A stretch of DNA of 64,000 bases, from positions 926,400-990,399 of the forward strand of contig NW_003314315.1 in NCBI RefSeq assembly GCF_000143415.4, written 5' to 3'. The notes below the pieces were generated by a model. That model searched no databases, had not been told where the DNA came from, and saw only the letters and a program-made list of their open reading frames with translations. This DNA is from Selaginella moellendorffii. Its lineage: Eukaryota > Streptophyta > Lycopodiopsida > Selaginellales > Selaginellaceae. The translations under genes and the position numbers were made by a program. Below, piece by piece: positions 22,140 to 33,170 of the stretch. Every line of letters begins with the position of its first letter. Positions within the stretch are counted from its first letter, which is position 1.

Positions 22140-25100
22140 ATGGATGACAAGGCGGTGTCCGAGCATCTGGTGCACGAAATCCTCTGCTTGATCGATGCTC
22201 TCAAGGCTGGAGTGAACGAGATCGGCGTCAACAAGTCCCTGTTCCTCAAATCCACCTTGTTTTTGGTGGAATTCAAGCAGCTCTCGCTTGGACAATGCCC
22301 GGCCAACGCGCTCCTGAAAATCCTGGACGATGTTACGGGCTTGGTGAGGCTCACGGAGCAATGCTGCCGCCGCAAGAGCAGGGTGTTCCAGATTTACAAG
22401 TCTCAGGAGATAAGCCAGAGAATTCGCGATATCATGCTCGATTTTACTTCTCACTTGGATCTTTGCTCGGAGGTAGAGAACATGGACCAGATCATGGAGC
22501 TGAGGAACAGAGTTACAAGGGCTACTTTCTCTCCGGATCCGAGAAATGGCGAGCTTGCAACAGCTTTGAGTGACGCTATTTCTCATGAAGATGACGAGCT
22601 CCAAAGCAAGGTTGTGGACGACATATCAAGGCACTTGGCCGCGTCCGTGTCTTCTCTCAAGGAGGAACTCTTGGAAGACAAAAGACAGCTCGAAGTAGAC
22701 GGCAGGGTCGAAGAGCTATCGGAGCTAGAGAAGCTGGTGCAGCTTCTGGACAGCGCCCCTTCTCTTGAATCGGATTCTCTAGCTCTGGACGATAGTTTTG
22801 TTTCGGAGGACATTCCAGCGTCGTATCTGTGCCCGATCACTGGCCAGCTGATGAGAGAGCCTGTGCTGGTGGAAGGCGGTGTCACGTACGAGAAGTCGGC
22901 TATAATGGAGTGGATCAACCGGGGAAATACCAAGTGTCCCGTTACAAATGCCGACTTGAGTAGCGTCAACCTTGTCCGGAACAGGTCGATAGAGAACGCG
23001 ATCCGGCAGTATCTGGGGCGTGTGAACATCGATAAATTGACTCGGTCGATCAAGAAGATCAAGCTCGAGCGCGTCCACGTTGAGGAAACCTTGGACACCA
23101 TAAAGAATCTGATCGGGCTTGGCTCTTGCTTTAAGAGGCATGTAGTTGCTTTGGACGGGTTGGAGCCGCTGGTTGCGATACTCAAGAGCTCTGCTGGAGA
23201 CCAGAGGGCTAAGATACTTCAGATTTTATTAGCCATTGGAGAATCTGGAGATGACTGCAAGGTAAGGCTCGCGCTCTTGGTCGTGATCACAATACTGCTG
23301 CTAATGACAGAACTTCCTTGAAGATACATATCGCTGAAGTTGGAGCTGTTCCCGTGGTGCTGCGAATCCTGACGAAGTGTCATGGTGACTGCCCCGATGC
23401 TGTGAGTCTCCTTCGGGAGATTTCCGAAGTGCAACAAGGGAAGGAGGTGATTCTTGCACAGCCAGGGTCCATCATTGTTATTGCAAGTGCGGCCACTGTC
23501 GACTCGGTGGAGCAGAAAGATCATGCCATGAAGCTTTTGGAGAACTTGTGCTCGAACAAGTCATGGGTGGCCATTGAAGCAGCTTCAACGGGAGTATTTG
23601 ATTTTCTGATCAATAATCTTCACACAGGTATGTAAGAGAGGAAAACACCTTTATTTATTTGATGTTGATCTTGATTGTGTGCAGGAAATGAAGCTGTAAA
23701 GCTGGAGATGGCTGAGGCAATTGCAACGAAGCTCGAGTTTAACGACGCTAGCAGTGCAGCTCTTGTATCGACAGGTATCCTGGTTCCACTCGTAGAGATG
23801 CTGAAGTCTGAATCGCTCGACAGCAAAATGGCAGCTACAAGATGTATACAGAAACTTTCATCTACAGTGACGAACAGAGACGCTATCGGAGATGCTGGTG
23901 CAATCCCTTTAATAGCTGGTTTGGCGACAATGGCAGTGAGGGACTTGAAAGTATATGCCTTGGAGACTTTGGCAAACCTCGCAAGCACACGAGAGTGTGT
24001 GCCAGCTCTGGCTACCGAAGAGAACGTCCCTCGACTCTTAGAAATGGTGAAAGACGGGGATTTACAGGTTCAGAGCAGCATTCTCAAGATTCTACATTCG
24101 CTATCAAGGGAGAGCAAAACTGTCCGGTTAATGGTTCGTCAGCATGCAGAAGTTATCCGGTACTTGCTGGATGCGTCCTCCGAACACAACTCTGGCCCAA
24201 GAAGAACTAGCGTCCTTGGAGTCATTGTCCAGCTCGCAGCAGACAGAGACACGAGAGATGCCATTCAGCCTTCCTCAAGCACAGTGATGTCCTTTGTGAG
24301 GCTGTTGGATCAAGCAGCAGCTACGTCGACTGAAGACAAAGAGCTGGCACTGGGAATACTTTCCGGGATCACAAAGAACGGATCACAAGCCAGACAGGTG
24401 CTAGCGGCTGGGGGCGCTTACGGGATCATTATCAGCTGCATGCAAACGGGAAGTCCAAGGATGAAAGAGGAGGCGGCTGCGGTTCTAACAAGGCTAACGG
24501 ATTCGGTGCTCGACGCCAACTCCGAGCAGGAACTGGCAAGACTCGGCGTGATGCGTCTCCTGCGAGACACTTTGGAGACTGGATCAGAGCGGGCGAGGGA
24601 GCACGCGTGTGCCAACCTCGCCAACTTATCCAAGCGGACACCGTCGTTAACCCAGGAGCAATCGTTTTTCAAGCGGCTTCTAGCGAGGCTGGGACTGAAG
24701 CAGTACAGGTTGTGTGTGGTTCATCCAGGAAAGTGCAACGCAAGGGCGAGCTTTTGCATGGTGGAAGCTGGGGTGGTGCCGTTGCTCATAGGAGAGATCC
24801 GCGGTAGCAATGCCCGCAATGCGGAGAGAGGGATGGATGCGCTGCTCACGCTGGTGCAAGACGAGAGTTTCCGGATCAAAGGAGTGGATTTCCTGGTGAA
24901 GAACAACGCGATAGCGGCAGCGGTGAGCTTGGTTGGGAGGTCCAGCAGCCTGACGGAGAAGGCCATGGTACTCCTCGAGAGGATTTTCAAGTGCCGGAAG
25001 TACAGGGACGACACGTACTCGAGGATAGCAAAGTCGAGCCTCTCCACGACAATGACTTCGGGTTCCATAGGTGCGAGGAAGTCGGCTGCGAAAGCCTTGA

Positions 25101-25168
25101 TGCACTTGGGCATGATGGCCAAAGGCTCTACGTACACGGCCACAGGGGAGTCGGCCACTGTTAACTGA
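22140..25168 (+). CDS. U-box E3 ubiquitin ligase with ARM repeats (PUB-ARM)
   Basis: This is a predicted ubiquitin ligase. Exons are 22140-23261, 23324-23627 and 23685-25168, giving 969 residues. The N-terminal helical region (about 1-200) resembles the leader of PUB-ARM proteins. The U-box begins near residue 225 with ASYLCPITGQLMREPVLVE and continues through ITYEKSAI-type and KCPVTNADL motifs that bind the E2. From about residue 330 to the end are Armadillo-type helical repeats (for example DGLEPLVAILKS, GAIPLIAGLATM, ARLGVMRLLRDT) for substrate binding. Length and order resemble Arabidopsis PUB42-44/SAUL1-type proteins. Introns are 62 and 57 bp. The ATG at 22140 is preceded by stops. A UEV1 gene and other ubiquitin-system genes occur in the same window, but no functional link is implied. 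Confidence 0.9.
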
Positions 25169-26178
25169 TTCAAGTATGAGCGACGTAAATATATGCAAAG
25201 ACGAGATATATATCTCAGGCAATTGTGCCTGAGATCGAAGAGTCCATGGCTGACCCTTGCGTGGTGCTCTCCATTACGATGGAGATCCACTGCATTTTGT
25301 GGGCTAAGTTATTGTTCATAATTACATTTGATTTTCAAACTATTATTATGAACTTTCAGGGTGGATGATTGGGATAAGTTGTCTATATTATTTCTAAATA
25401 GTATTTATTGAAATATGCTAAAAAGTTGTTCCTAAACATTATGAACCAGAGTAAAAAGCTGATTGTTACTTTCATACTTGCTATAATGTTTTTAGTTTGC
25501 TTAAGCAAACTTGTAGGATGGTAATGAATATATTTAGAATATGCTTGAATATTTTAGGATATTCTACCATCTAATTCATTTAGATTAATCTTGTATTTAT
25601 AATTTATAAACATGTTTATAATTTATAAAATTTCTTAAAACATGCTTATAGTTATAAACTTTATTTGATCAATTAAATTAATAAGTAAGAATAACATTAC
25701 TATTAAGAAAACCAAGCATTGCTACATGCAATGTGTAGCAATTTATTTATTTTGCTGTATGGGAAAATAGTGAGTGAAACTCTTATCAAGAAGAATGTCT
25801 ATTAAATTCAAATATTTTCCGGGTATTAGAAGTCTAAGTTATTACTATAGCCTCTAATAAAGAAGTAAAACAGAAAGAATTATCTCTATTATTCATTTCT
25901 CAATCCATTGATTTCTCAGTGCTTTGATCCCCATTAGTGATCAACATAAACTAATCGTGCTTAGAAGTAATATTTTGCTTTATTAAATATTCAGAAGAAC
26001 TCAGCAAGATACTGCATGGGGAGTCACCACCTGCTTGTGGAGCTCGGATGCAGAAAAACAACCACCAATTTCATGGGACCAACAGATCTGCCCAGTCTGC
26101 TGGGAAGAGGTAGATCCTCAAAGCTTGTTCAACATATCACAATCTACATCACCCCATGAGGCACTCTGGGAGCATTAA
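25169..26178. other. AT-rich intergenic stretch
   Basis: This holds the 3' flank of the U-box gene. No gene is recognised. Confidence 0.5.
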
Positions 26179-26320
26179 ATCTTGCAAGCAATACATTAAA
26201 TTAGTGAACTTGTCCAATTTTTCACATGAATAGAGATACACCAACAAACGATTATCATAGAGAGAATGCACAGACTAAAACTGGACAAGTTCGCTAATGT
26301 ATTGTATTGCTTGCAAGAAT
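26179..26320. repeat. imperfect inverted repeat able to form a hairpin
   Basis: The left arm 26179-26222 (CTTGCAAGCAATACATTA... ACTTGTCCA) is complementary to the right arm 26277-26320 with few mismatches and a 5-base insertion. They are separated by about 54 bases. The form suggests a small MITE or a microRNA-like precursor; nothing identifies which. Confidence 0.7.
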
Positions 26321-26938
26321 CTATTTGCTTTCAATGGGTATTTGTGTTTCTTTGCTTTTCTATCTGTTGCTACACTTGGTGTTCTAATGACTGTAACTAA
26401 TCTTGCTCACATGCCCGACTAGCTTTGATCTTTTTTTTTCTCTCTTTTTCACTGATTAACTTTTTCTTTCCGGTTCTGCTAATGAATTGATTGACATTAG
26501 TCTTTACAAACAATTACAAACAATAGCAAACAATAAAAAGGAAACAGTAATAAACAAAACAAATGGCCCCAAAGGTGGGAGCACCCAATCAATAGAAACA
26601 AACAGGGGAAAGGTGGCGCAAACAAACAGGAGACAACTCAATGACAACATAACAGAACTCACTGACCATACGGAGGAGATGGAGGAATGTGAACGCAGAA
26701 ATGGCCGAAGCGAGAACAACCCCCACAACAAACTTGTAAACTTGTTTCCACAGTCCCGTGCTCTTTGTTGGGCACCGCAAAACTGCCAAAACATAATATA
26801 GACGAGTACTTGCCCAGCAAATGCTGGGTGGTTTACAAAGAGGTGGATGCGCCAGAAATATGTTTCTTACCTGAACTCAAGCACTTGTATGTATCTTTCT
26901 CATTTTCTTGGAGGTTTTTGGACCTGTTGTCCTTCAGG
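26321..26938. other. intergenic stretch upstream of LRR relic
   Basis: There is no convincing gene. A 104-codon plus-strand frame at 26487-26801 is low-complexity (Asn/Lys/Thr-rich) with no family match. A short block at about 26840-26890 (FLPELKHL) may be a further LRR exon end. Confidence 0.35.
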
Positions 26939-27463
26939 TTACTGGACAATAATGGCTTCTCTGGAGAAGTTCCCGATGAAATTGGAAACTTTTCCAAGCT
27001 GACCATCATGTAAGCTGTTGATGGCTAGAATACAATCTCGTGTAATAGTGTATTTTCAGGAGACTTGACAAAAATCGATTTGCTGGATCACTGCTGAGCA
27101 GTTTGGGGCGGATATCAACCCTCTTTGAAATTTAAATAGCTAATATGGTAACTACTTTGTACTCAAGTTTTGTTTCATTTACAGACACATCAATGATAAC
27201 GCTTTTACTGGAACGTTACCTGATCTAAGCGGGTTGAGAGCTCTCCAACTAATGTAATATTTCTTCTTAATTTGGAGTTGACCTGATGCATGTGTGTATG
27301 CATAACAGAAGCGTTGGAAACAACTCCTTTTCTCCTCAGCCAGTTCCATCATTTGCAGGCTTGATTAAACTCTGGACAATGTAGGTGAATTTTGTTAGTT
27401 TTTGTTTGAACTTAACATGTCATTAATGATCCAAGTTTCTTTTCAGACCAAACTTGGAAACAA
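26939..27463 (+). pseudogene. relic of an LRR receptor kinase (LRR-VIII/HPCA1-like ectodomain exons)
   Basis: Successive small exons with GT-AG borders each encode one LRR of about 24 residues. These are 26939-27009 (LDNNGFSGEVPDEIGNFSKL), 27059-27130 (LDKNRFAGSLLSSLGRISTL), 27184-27252 (INDNAFTGTLPDLSGLRAL) and 27309-27379 (VGNNSFSPQPVPSFAGLIKL). A fifth begins at 27447. The TLPDLSGL...NNSF-PVPSF pattern is typical of the plant LRR-VIII-1 receptor kinase ectodomain. A stop follows in repeat 2, the fifth repeat is interrupted by a tRNA-like sequence, and no transmembrane or kinase part follows. It is a broken fragment. Confidence 0.75.
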
Positions 27464-27548
27464 TGGGATGAGAGAGGCTCAAACTCTCGACCTCAGGATT
27501 TCTCAGCAGCTATGAGACCTACGCGCTGACCAACTGCGCCACCATTTA
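27464..27548 (-). tRNA. tRNA-Met(CAT)-like sequence with intron, probably degenerate
   Basis: The minus strand reads as plant elongator tRNA-Met. It has D-stem GCGC/GCGC, anticodon CAT at 27514-27512, an approximately 11-base intron after position 37 (plant elongator tRNA-Met carries an intron here), and T-stem GAGAG/CTCTC. The T-loop has TTTGAGC where TTCGAGC is usual, changing the B-box C. The first three acceptor bases (T-A-A) do not pair with the 3' CCC. These faults suggest a pseudogene or a truncated copy. It lies inside the remnant of an LRR exon. Confidence 0.7.
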
Positions 27549-28063
27549 TTTTAACATGATCATTCTAAACAAATTTATCTTAGGATTGATTCTGGAATGC
27601 TGACTATAATGTCATACATCTATCCACGAACTACAGTTTTATCCATGGGCTACTGCAACAAACCGATTGATGCCAGCTTTCCCATCCTTTCCCAACACTT
27701 GCTACACATCATAGAATACAAAGATATTCAAACTTACGACTTACCTCGATCTAAAAACGAAGCTAAACCAGGCAATGCTTGCGGTGGCTTCTCCTTCTCT
27801 TTCGAGAGAAACCAGACATTAGTGCCGTGTCAGATTTCCAAAACTTCAGGAGCAGTGTTGGCTAGCCACTCGACAGCCCTACGTCAACTCGAAACACCTG
27901 GTTCCTACAAACGGAGTTGGTCCCGAGCATGTGCTGAAACAACAATCCCTCACCAGGAAGGGATGCCTCGAGAGAATCCGGGGTTGAAGAGGGAGTGTCC
28001 TTGATAATTGCTTTCCTGTAGGCTCCTCCTGGCAAATTTACATTCGTTCTTCCCTGTCCGTCC
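27549..28063. other. intergenic stretch, contains duplicated 37-bp segment
   Basis: A plus-strand frame at 27597-28004 shows no recognisable domain. Bases 27986-28022 nearly repeat 28575-28611 from within the dioxygenase relic. Confidence 0.4.
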
Positions 28064-28640
28064 TCACGCTGCTTGGCTCGTTTTCCTCAAGTAGCTCTCA
28101 AACGCGTCCAGCGTGTGGACATCGGTTCTATAGTGCTTCTGGGTGAATTCTAGCAGCTGCCCCCAAGTAAACTCCACGCACGGCCTCTTGCGATCTTGCT
28201 CTTCGTCTTCTTTGCTCTTGACCACCAGCTCTGGAATCGGCCGGATCACCATGTCCAGCCCCGGGTTGATGAAGAAAACCAGCGAGTGCCTGGCTCGGGT
28301 GGCATGGATCACTGCGCGGTGCTTGGCACTCTTGTAGCGATGGTTGCACAGTGCCTGTGACGAAGAGAAAGCTGCGTGAGAGATGTTTTATAAAAAGAAA
28401 AGGAAAAAAGAAGAGCACCACCATCTACAACCAGCTATAGCGCTGCGAGGAGGGAGAGGAGAGGGAAGAGCAGAAACAAAAGAATTCTCGCTCTGTTTAC
28501 CTGGAATGTGTCACCGATGCTGATGACAAACGCATCGGCACGGGGCTCGACTGTGACCCAAGTCTCGGGAATGAAGAGGGAGTGTCCTTGATAATTGCTT
28601 TCCTGTAGGCCAAAGAGCTCGTGAGGCAGTGGCGAACAGG
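28064..28640 (-). pseudogene. C-terminal fragment of a 2-oxoglutarate/Fe(II) dioxygenase (GA-oxidase-like)
   Basis: Two minus-strand exons are visible: about 28640-28501 (LFGLQESNYQGH, then ETWVTVEPRADAFVISIGDT) and 28354-28064 (ALCNHRYKSAKHRAVIHATR, then RHSLVFFINPGL and the C-terminus). They match the end of plant DOXC-class dioxygenases. The distal Fe-ligand His (KHRA) and the R-x-S 2-oxoglutarate motif (RHS) are present. The first ligand pair (H-x-D) and the whole N-terminal half are not visible upstream, where sequence turns into an unrelated GC-rich stretch with stops. I call it truncated and non-functional; a displaced first exon cannot be excluded. Confidence 0.7.
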
Positions 28641-29781
28641 GATCAAAGCTTTGCTGAGTTGGAGATGAGCCAATTTGCCTCTCACAGTCCTGAGTTGATC
28701 CCGAGAGGAGCCTGGATTGTGTGCCCGACTACCATTCTGCTCGCCCCTGTTACTAACCACGCACAGGCTCTCACGGGAATGCCCCCAAAACCGTGTCCGA
28801 CCAGAGCAGCCATGGAGCCCTAGGAGTGCATGGCATAACACCTGTCACCACGCCCTCTTCCCTTCCCGGCCACGCGTGCATCCCGCCCATTGGCCGCCAC
28901 AACATTGAGCCGATATTCCCGCTAACCATGGCCACCGGCCCTGGCCCGGGCCTGGGGTGGCCTCCCCTTTCCGAGGACCATGGCTTCCGAGGCTGCCCCG
29001 GGCCTGGGATCGGACGGCTGCGGGGGTGTGGGTTCTTCGTTCTTATTATTATAGATAGATATAAAAAGATTATTCTACAAAGATTGGCAGTTTAATACAG
29101 CATTTATTGTGTCAAAAGTTTCCTTATGCATCACCACCTTATTCTTGCAAAAATGTGATAGTCTAGATGTAGAGATCCAAGAGGGACCAAAGAAGAGTAC
29201 TCAGCCATTTTGATCTGGTACCTAGTGTCATTCCAGGCCCTTGTCCAAACTCACAGAGACAATCTGGCTGCTTGCGTTTGCTATTTGGGAGATTTCTTTT
29301 CTCCTGGTAAAAAGCTAAAGTTAAAAAGTAGAAAGGTACTAATGCGACCTTTTACATACTTAAGTTTCTGCATAAACATCCTAGCCACTAATTTAAGATT
29401 AAATCGGGCAATTAAAATATTCAATAATTTATTATGGAAATTTTATTACATATTTTAGATACCCTTGTCTCTAAACCAACAGGGCTGAAGATCACCATCA
29501 TGGGATCAATCCATGAGCACCATCATGGGACCGATCGATGAGCACTGGAAGTTGCGACGTTTAGTCTTTCATTCAAGCTCTCATATCTTACATGCGGGGC
29601 GAAGCGACAGCTCCACTACTTACTGGCCTTTCACGTGTACACATTTCTTCGCATCATCGAGAAAGGGGGGGTCCATGTCACTGACGACTAAACTTTGATC
29701 ACCATCGCCGCTATATAGGCGCAAATCCACATCTCGATGAGGACCGAGAAACCTTCCAGATTGCACGGAAGAGTTCCTGTG
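28641..29781. other. intergenic; GC-rich block then AT-rich DNA
   Basis: Bases 28650-29040 are GC-rich with no recognisable product on either strand. The rest is AT-rich. A short direct repeat (CACCATCATGGGA) occurs near 29493 and 29519. Confidence 0.4.
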
Positions 29782-30259
29782 TTATCTCGAGAGGAAGATG
29801 TTGTCCAGCTCGGAGTACGTTCTCCTCCTTTTCACAGCAGGCGGTAACTCGGGTGCCGAGTGAAGCCCGAGATCGGGTACAAGGAAGGCGTCGTCCGGCT
29901 CTGGGAGTAAGAAAATACCCGGCTTCGTCTTGAGCTTCAACGCAGCTGGGTCTCCTACGACTTTAGTAGCATTGAAACCGGCGGGCAGCTTATCCATCTG
30001 AGGAACTGACCGAAAATAGATCTGATCGCTGGAAACGTTAGCGGAGGGCCAGGAGAAATTCGGGTCGATCTGCATGAAGCACGATATCAGAAAACTAAAC
30101 GAGAGCAGTAGTAGTCAAGTGGATCTTACCTTGGGATCGAAAGTGTAGCTCGAAGTTAGTGACGACGAGTCGGGCAAGTTTAGGAGCTCGTCGCATTTCC
30201 AGCCAGGAACTGCCTCCGTGAGGAACTCGAAAATGCTAGTCTTCCTGGATCCATCTCCT

Positions 30260-30290
<31 letters not shown>

Positions 30291-30974
30291 GTGCCACTGG
30301 AAGAGTAGTAACAGCAGCGGCGGGCTTGCGAACTCCAGGAACTTGGCAGCTCTTGGAATTGTCCGTGTTGCTGCCAGTGATGACGGTGGCGGTGGAAGTA
30401 GTCGAGGTGGAAGTGGAGGTCTGGGAAGAAGATTGGCAGTGGCGTCGAGCGTCCAAAGCAGCGGCGTGATCCCTGTGCTCTCGCCTTTTTGTGCTCTTGG
30501 AGGCCCTCGAGTGGCTGTTACTGTTGGGCACAGCATGAGATGATTTTGGCGGTGGTGTTCCTGGAGATGTCGCTGGTACCTGTCCCGAGAGAGTGTGGAG
30601 CGAGGCAGCAACGCCCGTGACGAGAAAGCGTCGGTGATTTGAGGTGGAGGCAGTCAACTTGTGGATGGACATGTCACAGTTGTGGCAAAGCAGTGCTCTG
30701 TCCTCGAGGCAGAAGAAGTATGCCGTCTTGTCCTGGAGGGGAAAGCGAGATGGATCAGCGAGCGAGCTCCTCAAGACAACTAAAGCGGACGAACCTGGCA
30801 GATATCACAGCTCGTCCTGGTGGGAGGCCTGAAGAGAGGTACTCTGTGGTGCTTCCCGGCGAGCTTGTTTGCATCGTGGACTTGGATGTCACATTCCCGG
30901 CAGAGGGCGGCCTCGTCAGCGCAGCAAACCACGACTGCTTCGGCCGACTCGCATCCATCGCACTGGACTTTCAT
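29782..30974 (-). CDS. double B-box zinc-finger protein (BBX, STO-like group)
   Basis: This is a predicted nuclear transcription regulator of the light-signalling BBX family. Exons on the minus strand are 30974-30795, 30732-30130 and 30069-29782, giving 356 residues. B-box 1 starts at residue 5 (CDGCESAEAVVVCCADEAAL). B-box 2 starts at about 55 (CDICQDKTAYFFCLEDRALL, then CHNCD). Both have the Cys/Asp/His zinc pattern, and no CCT domain follows, which places it near the BBX18-25 (STO/STH) group. The middle is Ser/Thr-rich with a poly-Pro run of about 11 encoded by a GCG-type triplet repeat (30258-30290). A segment near 220-235 (KTSIFEFLTEAVPGWKCDEL) matches the conserved motif after the B-boxes in this subgroup. 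Introns are 62 and 60 bp. Confidence 0.92.
30258..30290. repeat. GCG trinucleotide repeat encoding poly-Pro in BBX gene
   Basis: About ten consecutive GCG units on the plus strand are read as CCG/CCC Pro codons on the minus strand. Length polymorphism is likely. Confidence 0.85.
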
Positions 30975-32253
30975 CTCCCTCCTCGGAACTTGGAAATCTC
31001 AAAAAGTTCTTCGATCACCCACGAGTTTGAAGGAACTCATGTACAGAGAGGGGTTCTTCGTTTAGAAGGCGGAGAAAGAAAAACATAACAAGGCGTACCT
31101 CAGTTTGTCACTGTTAGTGTGACAGAGCATGCCATGTGCTCATATTACTTGGCTTGCTACTGCGATGCTAGCTAGACTTGTCAAATATCTCCTTCCTCTG
31201 CCAAGCTTCTTTAAAACTTTTTTTTGGTAATCGATCAATCGTCTTGGACCAATTCCAATTTCCAAGATTGCTTACTCCATTTCCTGCCCGAAAAAACATT
31301 AGGAGTATCCAAGCAAGAGAGAAAGCTTACCAACCATTGTCTGGATGGATTAATTCTCTAAAGTGACAGCAGCACCAGAAACGCATTCGAAGTCAAGATA
31401 AAAACTTTCCACCAAGATCTGGTTGCTTGACTCGATTGCCTTGCTAGCCAAGCAACCATCGGTCATCTGGGCCTGCCTTGGTTTAGCTTGATCACAAGAA
31501 GACGACGAATGAGAGCTTTACACTCGAAAGCTGGAATTAAGTAGTAAGCTTTAGCTCGATCCAAAAAGACGAATCTCCTACAGACAGCACGCACCTCGTG
31601 GTGTTGTCCCGCTGGACTATTCTCCTGGCAAATCCATTTCATACTAAGTGGTTCACATGATCTGATTGATCCAAGATTTGTTCTGGCTTCATTGCTTATT
31701 CGTGGCCTGGCTGTTGGGTATTGACTCGGTTGGATAAACGACAAGCTTGTGCTTTCCACAATCTGCAGAAACAAAACACCGAAGAATTAGGCCAAACGAG
31801 AGGAAAAAGGAAATCCTTACAAATCTTTCATTGCTTGACAGAATCTCTCTCTCTTCTGCTGCTGCACGCATTTCCAAATGTTCGCCAGTCTGCCGTCGTG
31901 GTTCGCAGCACTACGTGGATGCTACAGTAAAACAGAACAAAAAAGAAGGAAAGAGTAAAGAAAGTAAATCAAAGCAGCAAACGAAAGTTAGAAATTAGAA
32001 TGAAAAGCTCAAACAATTGACAGCCTGTGAGTCTGGTGGTCTGTCTGTCTGCCAGATGAAGATATGTTTTCTCGCTGTTCTTGAGTTGAAATTTTTGAGG
32101 CTCCTAACTCTGTGTACTGCACACGCAGCAGCACACACTTATCCAGTTAGTGAGCCGAAATGTCACATAAGTAGCACAACAAAAATCTATATGTAGAAGA
32201 CGCGTACGATCGTAAAAAGGCAAACCATTTTCTCGAGCACAAGGTACTGCTGG
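30975..32253. other. intergenic between BBX and UEV1 genes
   Basis: No gene is recognised. The first part is likely the BBX 5'-UTR and promoter. Short frames near 31463-31877 show no family features. Confidence 0.5.
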
Positions 32254-32983
32254 TCAGAATGTGCTGTTCTCTGGTGGTTGCGGAAGCTTTCGGTTGTGCG
32301 GCAAAGCCATCTCTCGTTTCAGAGAAATCAATATGTCTTCCATGGTGTAATCTCGTCGCCAGTTGCTTAGCATGGGGAAGTTCTTGGGATCTACCTGAGA
32401 AATCATGACGGGCAAATCAGTGCTTCCCTCAAAGAGGAAAAGGTAATAGCCATCTTCCGAAACAAAAAGACATAGAAAACTAAAAGAAGAACAACTTACA
32501 ACGCCATTGTCTTGGGAGACGCAGGTCATGTTGATTCTCGACATGAATTTCACGCTCGGTGGCTTGTCCGGATACTCCTTGTCGCAAAACAACTTAAGTT
32601 GATAGATCCGGCCGTCGTGAATGGACTGCCAGCAAACAAGTGTTCTACGCGTCAGAGAAGCACACAAGAAATAAAAAAAGAATACAAGCCACTTGTAGCA
32701 CGGAGCAAGAACACCGAACGCAAAAATCCAAAGGAAAAAGAAAAGCTCACATTGCTCGGCCCAAGGATGGTGCCCGTCCAGGAGCGCATGTAAATGTCAT
32801 CCGCGTCGTCCATTCCCAAGCTCACCAGTGGATCTCCCAGCCCTTTCTCCCCTCGCTCCAGTTCATCGAGCAGCCGGAAACTCCTGGGAACTGCGAGCAA
32901 GCAACAATCGACCTGACAAATCAAAATCCAAATCGGAGCTTCTCACCAGTGACCGATGCCGACGCTGCAGCCGATCCCGCCAT
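32254..32983 (-). CDS. UEV1: ubiquitin-conjugating enzyme E2 variant, UEV1/MMS2
   Basis: This is a catalytically inactive E2 variant that pairs with UBC13 to build Lys63-linked ubiquitin chains in DNA-damage tolerance. Exons on the minus strand are 32983-32947, 32890-32751, 32625-32500 and 32394-32254, giving 147 residues, close to Arabidopsis UEV1. Family landmarks are in order: [78 protein letters not shown] and the C-terminal LPQPPEN. The E2 active-site Cys-containing motif is absent, as expected. Introns are 56-125 bp. The ATG at 32983 gives the standard short N-terminus. The SDR gene ends 188 bp upstream on the same strand. Confidence 0.96.
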
Positions 32984-33170
32984 CGCTCGACTGGAATGCG
33001 CCGCGCCCTACGCTCAAGCAAGACGAGGAAGAAGAAGACCGGACATGTCCAAAACAGTGGTGCCCTAGACTGCCAAGCCGTGCCCTAGTCCAGGTGCCGT
33101 ACGTTGGTACCGTGCCACTTTGACTTAGGACGGGTTGACTGATTTGTTTGACTTTGCTGGTCGTCGCCTT

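Noticed and set aside
24680-25290. 180-189-codon minus-strand frames opposite the U-box gene
   Set aside because: Antisense shadows of the ARM-repeat exon without recognisable motifs.
26487-26801. 104-codon plus-strand frame rich in Asn, Lys and Thr
   Set aside because: Low complexity, no homology sensed, no promoter or splice context; the opposite strand is equally open.
27597-28004. 135-codon plus-strand frame
   Set aside because: No domain, overlaps a rearranged region next to gene relics; likely chance.
28641-29040. GC-rich block considered as first exon of the oxygenase fragment or as a Gly-rich protein
   Set aside because: No H-x-D motif or N-terminal DIOX_N-like sequence in any minus-strand frame; stops interrupt it.
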